DNA from: Bacillus sp. MM2020_4
GTDB taxonomy: Bacteria > Bacillota > Bacilli > Bacillales > Cytobacillaceae
NCBI RefSeq assembly: GCF_011250555.1
Contig: NZ_JAANMZ010000016.1
Location: forward strand, 1-64,000
Length of the DNA: 64,000 bases
Direction of reading: 5' to 3'
In this document: piece after piece, positions 58,142 to 64,000 of the stretch
How the letters are laid out: every line of letters starts with the position of its first letter
Position numbering within the stretch: the stretch's first letter is position 1
Program-made: the position numbers and the translations under genes
The notes under the pieces: generated by a model
Seen by the model: the letters and a program-made list of their open reading frames with translations, nothing else
Told to the model about the DNA's origin: nothing
Database searches by the model: none

Positions 58142-58846
58142 TTGGAATTTCTCCATGGTCAACATTCACTTTCGGCTATTGAGTGGATTTTAAGGGCAGC
58201 AATCTCTTTCTTCATTTTGCTCATTACAGCCAAGATAATGGGTTCCCGTGCCATCTCCCAATTAAGGCTGATCGACTTTGTCATCGCCCTTATGCTCGGA
58301 AATATCATTGCCCATCCTTTGTCAGACCAAACCATTGGTATGAAAGGTTCTATTATTTCAACTTTTGTCATTGCGATTTTGTATATTGGTGGTGTTTTCT
58401 TAAGCCTTAAATGGACTGCCTTTAGAAAACTAACGGATTCAGAACCTTTTCCCGTTATAAAAAATGGAGAAATCATTTATCCAGGCCTCAAAAAAGCTAG
58501 AATATCAATTGATTTTTTATTAGCGGAGTTACGGAAGGAAAAAATTGCGGATGTAAAAAAAGTAGCGTTGGCATTATGGGAAGCTGATGGGAAAATCTCT
58601 ATTTTTTTAGACCCTCAGTATGAGGCAATCACACCGGCAACCTATCAAATGAAAACAGAGCCTTTCGATCTTCCTAAGACAATCATAAAAGAGGGAAAGA
58701 TAAATACTCAGGTGTTGAAGGAGGTTAACAAGGAGGAAGAGTGGCTAATCAACACCATTAGGTCCAATTATAAAACAGAAATTAGTGAGGTTTTACTTAC
58801 CACCATTGATAACAAAAACAAGTTAACGGTTTTCCTGTATAAATAA
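58142..58846 (+). CDS. DUF421 (YetF-type) membrane protein
   Basis: A 234-residue DUF421 protein: three N-terminal membrane segments (about 15-95) with GSRAISQLRLIDFVIALMLGNI, then a cytoplasmic YetF-like domain (VIKNGEIIYPGLKKARIS, DFLLAELRKE). The Bacillus family members are inner-membrane proteins, several expressed in sporulation or germination. I chose TTG 58142, eight bases after AAGGATG; the GTG at 58133 is only two bases from the site and would add three residues. Confidence 0.8.
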   Translation: MEFLHGQHSLSAIEWILRAAISFFILLITAKIMGSRAISQLRLIDFVIALMLGNIIAHPLSDQTIGMKGSIISTFVIAILYIGGVFLSLKWTAFRKLTDSEPFPVIKNGEIIYPGLKKARISIDFLLAELRKEKIADVKKVALALWEADGKISIFLDPQYEAITPATYQMKTEPFDLPKTIIKEGKINTQVLKEVNKEEEWLINTIRSNYKTEISEVLLTTIDNKNKLTVFLYK

Positions 58847-58975
58847 TGATTTTAGCAGTGGCCTAGTGGTACTGGACCCTCTCTTTCTTTTATTCGACAA
58901 CTTTAATTGACAAACTTTTCATCCCTTCTTTCTTATAATCAAAATAGGATGTACTTGTAAGATAGGAGAACGGAT

Positions 58976-59470
58976 ATGGTACAGCGTGAAATACAAGAGG
59001 CTAAAATAGCTAAAAACAAGAAGCCGCAGAAATATATAATATTTGTAAAAATAATGCTTGTTACCTTATGGGGATTGTTTTTATTACTGAATACGTGGAC
59101 GGAAAGCATAGAAAAACTAATGTATTTACACACGTTCGGATTTAATTGGGTCCCAAATCCGGACTATTTGTCATTCTTTTATTTCAATGATTTCACCCTT
59201 TTTCATCCTGAATTTATCAAGGTGAAGTTTGGACATTTTATTGGGTTTGCTATCCTGGACTTTTTACTATTCAACCTTTTTAAAAGCCACAAGATTTCTA
59301 TTATATTAGCCATTTTGTTTGCCATTTTTACAGAATTCCTGCAATTGTTTTTTGGGAGAGACGGACGGCTTTATGATCTCTTGATTGATTCTTTGGGAAT
59401 TATAACAGTATTTTTAATTTTTACAAACACTAACTTTAAAGTAAATAGAAAAAATAATGATTGGCATTGA
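58976..59470 (+). CDS. VanZ-family membrane protein
   Basis: A 164-residue membrane protein of the VanZ family with about four hydrophobic segments, KFGHFIGFAILDFLLFNL and the conserved FTEFLQLFFGRDGRLYDLLIDSLG block. The family function is unclear; some members confer low teicoplanin resistance. ATG behind ATAGGAG. Single gene. Confidence 0.85.
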   Translation: MVQREIQEAKIAKNKKPQKYIIFVKIMLVTLWGLFLLLNTWTESIEKLMYLHTFGFNWVPNPDYLSFFYFNDFTLFHPEFIKVKFGHFIGFAILDFLLFNLFKSHKISIILAILFAIFTEFLQLFFGRDGRLYDLLIDSLGIITVFLIFTNTNFKVNRKNNDWH

Positions 59471-59544
59471 AAAATATTAAATTAAAGTTCAAGATCCAAA
59501 CCGGTAGAACTTTTCCACATAACAATAGAAATTGTAGCATACTT

Positions 59545-59577
59545 CAAAAAAACACTCACATTAATATGAGTGTTTTC
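59545..59577 (-). terminator. Terminator of the lasso-peptide operon
   Basis: AAAACACTCA pairs with TGAGTGTTTT; T-run on the minus strand. It marks the downstream end of the lasso cluster. Confidence 0.85.
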
Positions 59578-61372
59578 AAAGTGTAGCTTCCATTTGGTTT
59601 CTTAGTAACTTATTGAACATACTTTTCTTTTCCTTTGCGAGCTGAAGAAATTCCCCGTTTTGAATAATTTCTCCTTGTTCTAACACGATAACTTGATCAG
59701 CATTTCTGATTGTAGATAATCGGTGAGCAATGACAATGATCGTCATTCTACCTTTTAATCTTTCTAATGCTTCTTGTATTTTCGCTTCATTTTCGGTATC
59801 CAAAGAACTCGTTGCCTCATCCAAAACAAGGATTGATGGGTTTCGAAGGATAGCTCGTGCCAATACCAACCGCTGCCGTTCACCCCCGGAAAGTCTAATT
59901 CCACGGTCGCCAATCATTGTATCAAGACCATAAGGGAGCTTCTTTACAAACTCCGAAGAAGAGGAAAATTCTAATGCCTCCCAAATTTGTTCCTCACTAG
60001 CATTCGGCTCTACAATTAATAGATTTTCTCTTATGCTCTCATTAAATAAATATGGTTCCTGAGGAACATAACTAATCACACGTCTTAAAGATAGAAGATT
60101 GGTACTAGAAAGCGGCGTTCCATCCAGCAACACTTCACCTGCCTCCGGTTTATTTAGGCCCATTAATAAATCTATAAGTGTACTTTTTCCAGCTCCTGAC
60201 CTCCCTACCACTGCTGTCATTTCATTAGCAGGGATGCACAGATTAATATCTTGCAAGGCATAACTATGCAAGTTTTTGTTATAACGAAAAAAAACTTCTT
60301 GGCATTCAATTGCCTTTCTAATTTGAAGGGGTTTTATATCAAGTGCATCCTCATCACGAAACTCTCTAGCCTGCCTACATTCATTTTGCAAAGTGATGAC
60401 AGCTTTATAGGATGGAATCCTCATGGCTATTTGCTCTAAAGAAGCTTGAATACCAGCCACCCTAGGCCAAAGTCTTGAAAAAATGAGGACAATCAATATT
60501 AATTGGCCCCCCTGAGCATGAAACATATTCATAGCAATTAATAAAAAGATTCCAATTAAAATGGCTGATGCAACCTTGTAAAACAATTGAGATTTAGTAC
60601 TTAATCTTGAATATTCAACTTGTTCATTCTGCATGTTTAGCGTTACATTCCGGAACCAAGTCATTCGCGATTCCTCAAGTGTATTACTCTTAATATCCTT
60701 TATCCCATTTATCTGGTCAGTGATCCCAGCAAGATAATTTTTCCCGGATTCATAATTTCTCCCTCCGAGTGCAAATGATCTTTTAAGGTATTTACGAGAA
60801 AAAAAGATAAGTACCAGTCCACTAATTAATACGAAGATGGTTATATTGGGTGAAAGCACAAAAGCTATTCCAATTTGTATCAATGTGAAAATAAGTGAAG
60901 CAATAAATTGAAAAAAGGAATTTGTTCCTGCACTAGCAGTTGCTATTTCTGTTGTCATAAAATTAAGAAGATCCGATCTTCTCCTCTTGATAAAAAAATC
61001 CCAATTAGCGTGAAGCAACGCATCATACGTTTCAATTCGCAATTGGCGAAAAAAGCCGTGCTGTATCATCGTATTTTTAATGGTTATTTGGCGCTGCAAT
61101 ATGTTTTGACCAATGACAAGGAAAATATAAATCCCTAAAATAATCGGTAACCCAAAATTACTAGGTATGTCTTGAAGAAAATCAAAAATGCCTAAGAATG
61201 GTATACCTTTGGTTTCTATGTTCACAATATTACTCATACTTATCATTGGAATTAAAAATAGAATTCCAATACCCTCTAGTAAACTCATGACAATCATTCC
61301 AAGGAGATTGACGTAAAGTACTTTTCCTGAATATGAGTGTAATTTTTTTACAAAGTAAAAGACTTCCTTCAT
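59576..61372 (-). CDS. ABC exporter of the lasso-peptide cluster
   Basis: A 598-residue half-transporter: six membrane segments (about 20-310) fused to an ATPase domain with Walker A GRSGAGKST, signature RLSGGERQRLVLARA and Walker B ILVLDEATSSLD. No peptidase domain is present at the N-terminus, as expected when leader removal is done by separate lasso proteins. The start is ATG 61372 behind GCAGGAGG; it overlaps the nucleotidyltransferase stop (TAATG). By position it is the PadeD-like exporter and immunity protein. Confidence 0.85.
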   Translation of the reverse strand: MKEVFYFVKKLHSYSGKVLYVNLLGMIVMSLLEGIGILFLIPMISMSNIVNIETKGIPFLGIFDFLQDIPSNFGLPIILGIYIFLVIGQNILQRQITIKNTMIQHGFFRQLRIETYDALLHANWDFFIKRRRSDLLNFMTTEIATASAGTNSFFQFIASLIFTLIQIGIAFVLSPNITIFVLISGLVLIFFSRKYLKRSFALGGRNYESGKNYLAGITDQINGIKDIKSNTLEESRMTWFRNVTLNMQNEQVEYSRLSTKSQLFYKVASAILIGIFLLIAMNMFHAQGGQLILIVLIFSRLWPRVAGIQASLEQIAMRIPSYKAVITLQNECRQAREFRDEDALDIKPLQIRKAIECQEVFFRYNKNLHSYALQDINLCIPANEMTAVVGRSGAGKSTLIDLLMGLNKPEAGEVLLDGTPLSSTNLLSLRRVISYVPQEPYLFNESIRENLLIVEPNASEEQIWEALEFSSSSEFVKKLPYGLDTMIGDRGIRLSGGERQRLVLARAILRNPSILVLDEATSSLDTENEAKIQEALERLKGRMTIIVIAHRLSTIRNADQVIVLEQGEIIQNGEFLQLAKEKKSMFNKLLRNQMEATL

Positions 61373-62568
61373 TAGGATATCCTCCTGCGCAATTCCTGCT
61401 TCCTTATTTTTCGCCAAATACACAAAATGGGACGTAACGGAAAATATAAGAAATGAATACTTTTCGGTAAAGGTAATGTTTCTGCATCCTGAGGAAAGGG
61501 ATACAAGGTGCTTAAAAGGAAAGAAAGCTTTTGTCGTAAGGACATTAATGAAAATAAATGGCGTTTGTGATAATCTGCTACATTAGTAGGAACAGGTATT
61601 GTATGTAAATTGACCATTTCTTCAAAATAAAAGATTGCCTCTTGTGCTAATCGCTTCGGCCGATGTCCTGTAACTAACGATTTACTTTCTACTGGCAACT
61701 TAGAATTTAATAGCTGGGAAGATAAAAAAAGCGCCTGACCACCTACATGGTAGTACTGATATTTTTTTAATATTTTTTTTAATTGGCCCCAATCGATTTT
61801 TTGTTTTATGATTTTATCGATATCTGTCAACCAACGAAGGCGTGACCATCCATGACGTGCACCATGTGAAACTAGAAATAAAAATAAATCCTCTCTGCCC
61901 AAATAATAAACATGGGAATTTGTAAATGGACTTCTTCTCCTCCGTTCCCATAATTCTTCAAAGCAGGGTTCCTTCCCTGGCCCTGGGTTTAAACGCCAAT
62001 GGATTTCAAGCTTGATTTGCTTCTGTGAGTGAAAATAGGTGACATGATGGTGTCTCCATTTCCAATCACCCAGGATTGTTTGGATATAATCGTCCTTTAC
62101 ATAACCTTCATGTAACAGAAGTTGATCCACTTTATCCAAATCCTGAATCGGAACCAGGACATCTAAATCCCCGCACGTACGAAGAGAAAGATCACCATAA
62201 AGATCTGAAGCGAGTACCGGTCCTTTTAAATTAAGGAGTCGTATCATTTTATCTGAAAATAATTGACTAATTTTCTCCATTTCTGCGCTTAAATGCAACA
62301 TATGAAATGTATTTCGTTTATATTGTTGACCAATGGTATCCATAACATTTCCAGGAATCCATTTGACATCTAGCATTTTTAATTTGGGATAGATTGAAGG
62401 ATAGATTCGATGATGCATGGCCAGGTCTAGAAACAGATTCCAATCCATATCCGCAAGCTCATCCACATGATCAAGCTGGATGCCGTCATTATCTTCCTTT
62501 ATGATTTTGAGTAAAAGTCTTAACTCCCTAGGTAGACCCGTGATATCAAGACAAAGATTATTATCCAT
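61372..62568 (-). CDS. Nucleotidyltransferase-family protein of the lasso cluster
   Basis: A 398-residue protein of the uncharacterised nucleotidyltransferase family (NTP_transf_5). The core signature is LNLKGPVLASDLYGD followed by LRTCGDLDVLV with the D-x-D metal pair. Such genes occur beside lasso kinases; PsmN of the pseudomycoidin cluster was reported to glycosylate the product. Here it may further modify the phosphorylated C-terminus. It lies between kinase and exporter, coupled to the latter. ATG behind TAGGAGAT. Confidence 0.8.
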   Translation of the reverse strand: MDNNLCLDITGLPRELRLLLKIIKEDNDGIQLDHVDELADMDWNLFLDLAMHHRIYPSIYPKLKMLDVKWIPGNVMDTIGQQYKRNTFHMLHLSAEMEKISQLFSDKMIRLLNLKGPVLASDLYGDLSLRTCGDLDVLVPIQDLDKVDQLLLHEGYVKDDYIQTILGDWKWRHHHVTYFHSQKQIKLEIHWRLNPGPGKEPCFEELWERRRRSPFTNSHVYYLGREDLFLFLVSHGARHGWSRLRWLTDIDKIIKQKIDWGQLKKILKKYQYYHVGGQALFLSSQLLNSKLPVESKSLVTGHRPKRLAQEAIFYFEEMVNLHTIPVPTNVADYHKRHLFSLMSLRQKLSFLLSTLYPFPQDAETLPLPKSIHFLYFPLRPILCIWRKIRKQELRRRIS

Positions 62569-62625
62569 AGCTATCTCCTAAATCGCTTTATTAGCAAAAG
62601 TTTTAATCCCTGTTAATTAAATGAT

Positions 62626-63552
62626 CTATTTTCCAACTTCTAATGTATTTAATATCCATGTTGGTAAGTCATTAGCAGTGAAACGGGAGATAGGACGACG
62701 AAGTTGAAATAGATCTATTTTGTTTATAAAGCGGGCCATTGTGTTAAAATGCCATTCCATTAATCCGGAAGGAGCAACCATAAAGTTACGGTACGTATGA
62801 TAAAACAAGGTATGAAGTCGGTCAAGCCCTTGAATCGGAAGGATTTCTATCTCTTCATTTGTTATTTTTACTAATTCAAAAATACCTGCAAGGGGGATAG
62901 GTTCTGCAGTAAAATGGAAAGGGACTGGAACGGCAAATTTCGTTTCTCGACCAAGAAGCGGCCGATATTGATGGTTTTCCATCCCGAACTGATTTAAACT
63001 TTCTTGCCAAAGCTTTTGTTGCGGATAGGATGGTGTCACTAAAGGAATATCATCTTTTGAAAGTGTAACGGCAATCACATCATCTGTTAGTAGCTGATAT
63101 CCATTGTTTATAAACGCAGAAGCGAGGGTTGATTTACCGGCACCCGAATCCCCTACAAACCCATAGGCCTTCCCATTGATAACGACTGCACTTCCATGTA
63201 ACGGAAGGATTTTTCGTTGCAATAAGATTGCTCCCATGCATGTACCAAGTATGTAAAGGCGGGCTTCCTCTTCACTAAAACCTGCTAATGGTGAAACGAC
63301 TATACTTTTTCCTTCAGTTATTGAAAAGATAGCCGTGTCCTGTATCTGAAACATGACTACGTTTTCTCTTACGAAGATTTGCTTAATTGATGCTCCTGAT
63401 AAACCCCAATCCGAAGTTAAATTCCCAATCGTTATTTCAACATCGATAAAATCCCTTTGTTCGCCTATCTTTTTTAACTCAGGTAATGGAATATCACTCG
63501 TTACATATAATCCAAAAGCTTTATAAACAACCTTTTCAAGAGTATTTAACAT
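62626..63552 (-). CDS. HprK-like lasso-peptide kinase
   Basis: A 308-residue kinase related to the C-terminal domain of HPr kinase. Visible: LPLHGSAVV with His119, P-loop GDSGAGKST (134-142) and TDDV (157-159), plus the N-terminal AFGLYVTSDIPLPEL segment common in RiPP-cluster kinases. PadeK and PsmK phosphorylate the C-terminal serine of their lasso precursor; the precursor here also ends in Ser. The start is ATG 63552 behind GGGGAGGGG; 15 extra upstream codons are unsupported. Confidence 0.88.
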   Translation of the reverse strand: MLNTLEKVVYKAFGLYVTSDIPLPELKKIGEQRDFIDVEITIGNLTSDWGLSGASIKQIFVRENVVMFQIQDTAIFSITEGKSIVVSPLAGFSEEEARLYILGTCMGAILLQRKILPLHGSAVVINGKAYGFVGDSGAGKSTLASAFINNGYQLLTDDVIAVTLSKDDIPLVTPSYPQQKLWQESLNQFGMENHQYRPLLGRETKFAVPVPFHFTAEPIPLAGIFELVKITNEEIEILPIQGLDRLHTLFYHTYRNFMVAPSGLMEWHFNTMARFINKIDLFQLRRPISRFTANDLPTWILNTLEVGK

Positions 63553-63637
63553 GGCCCCTCCCCAATTTTTTTTGCCCCTCATACCCACATTCCACATAGA
63601 ATATAGGTATAAGGGCTAAGTATAAAAATAAATTCAA

Positions 63638-63808
63638 TTAGCTTCCTATCGCGTCCTTATCCAAACAACTAGCATTTGATCTCCCTGTATGGGTTTCCTG
63701 CAGACCGTCAGATACGTCGAAACAATCAGCATTTGCGTTCCCCGGTCCATTCATCGTCATACTGATATCAAGTACCTCTAACGTTGGCATTTTCCACTGC
63801 TTTTTCAT
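63638..63808 (-). CDS. Lasso peptide precursor (56 aa)
   Basis: A short gene of 56 codons, ATG 63808 to TAA 63638, behind GGGAGGTG. The leader is MKKQWKMPTLEVLDISMTM (1-19); it keeps the P-x-L-E-V-L-D block recognised by lasso B1 proteins and the Thr at -2. The predicted core begins Asn20-Gly-Pro-Gly, with Asp28 at core position 9, the same ring size as paeninodin (Ala1-Asp9, also followed by GPG). It continues to 37 residues with cysteines at core 10 and 29 and ends Ala-Ile-Gly-Ser. The C-terminal Ser fits phosphorylation by the adjacent kinase. NADCFD and NASCLD form an internal repeat 19 residues apart. Processing is inferred, not shown. Confidence 0.85.
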   Translation of the reverse strand: MKKQWKMPTLEVLDISMTMNGPGNANADCFDVSDGLQETHTGRSNASCLDKDAIGS

Positions 63809-63822
63809 TTAATCACCTCCCT

Positions 63823-64000
63823 TCAATTAAGATTCTTTATGAACCGATAAACGATGAGACTTCGTGTCAATACTTTAAATTCATCTGCCCAGACAAATTC
63901 TGGGCGAGGTTCATGTCCTATCTTTTCAACAGAGTTCTTTAACACGTTTATATCGAAAAGTTCTGAGGTAATAGGATCCTTACAAAGCTGATTAATTTCG
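63823..64000 (-). CDS. C-terminus of probable lasso cyclase (asparagine synthetase-like), partial
   Basis: An open frame enters from the right edge and stops at TGA 63823-63825, giving 58 visible residues: it contains EINQLCKDPITSELFDINVL and ends RPEFVWADEFKVLTRSLIVYRFIKNLN in shorter pieces. A helical tail with W-x-x-E-F/L-x-x-L-x-R before the end resembles the C-terminus of asparagine synthetase-type lasso C proteins. It ends 14 bases before the precursor ATG, so it is cotranscribed. Assignment rests on this short tail and the neighbours; a B protein is possible. Confidence 0.5.
   Translation of the reverse strand, partial: EINQLCKDPITSELFDINVLKNSVEKIGHEPRPEFVWADEFKVLTRSLIVYRFIKNLN

Overview
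The window looks like chromosome of a low-GC, spore-forming Bacillaceae bacterium, probably Bacillus sensu lato or a Neobacillus/Mesobacillus relative. The reasons are AGGAGG-type ribosome sites with many TTG and GTG starts, CotF-type spore coat proteins, a YjcZ-family peptide, a SleB-type cell-wall hydrolase, a T-box leader and sigma-54 (SigL) promoters. No rRNA, tRNA, CRISPR array, phage or insertion sequence was recognised. Several gene starts were moved downstream of the longest open frame because a clear ribosome site, a promoter or a homologous start decides them; each entry says so.

Layout. 0.2-4.4 kb: DUF485 protein and acetate-type symporter, a structured intergenic repeat lodged inside a terminator, a DEAD-box helicase and a small hydrolase. 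4.4-8.5 kb: a sulfur-handling cluster (OsmC, MetE-like zinc methyltransferase, TusA-OsmC fusion, DsrE, TusA) divergent from a LysR regulator. 8.6-11 kb: a sporulation locus with adhB and two CotF/small-protein pairs. 11-22.8 kb: an uncharacterised uptake and acyl-CoA cluster (ligase, hydrolase, KAS III-like enzyme, small ORF, five Liv ABC genes) next to a MalT/SARP hybrid regulator; two of its promoters carry matching 11-bp-spaced direct repeats. 22.9-31 kb: a GGDEF-EAL protein, hom-thrC-thrB, and serA behind a serine T-box. 31-35 kb: HAD hydrolase, then DUF3870, a glutaryl-CoA-type dehydrogenase and a CoA transferase.

35-50 kb is a polyamine/GABA catabolic island: agmatinase, putrescine-importer-like permeases (one broken by a stop codon), putrescine aminotransferase, amino-aldehyde dehydrogenase, GABA aminotransferase, succinate-semialdehyde dehydrogenase, glutamate dehydrogenase and a sigma-54 activator. 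Five -24/-12 promoters and a recurring 16-bp palindrome tie it into one regulon. 50-59.5 kb holds housekeeping genes (SleB-like hydrolase, Dps, ABC1 kinase, AbrB, YjcZ, acetolactate-synthase-like enzyme, BdbCD, lactonase, DUF421, VanZ).

59.5-64 kb is the most exciting part: the downstream end of a lasso-peptide cluster of the paeninodin type (exporter, nucleotidyltransferase, HprK-like kinase, precursor, and probably the end of the cyclase). The 56-codon precursor predicts an unusual 37-residue core with Asn at position 1, Asp at position 9, two cysteines and a C-terminal serine. The cluster runs off the right edge.
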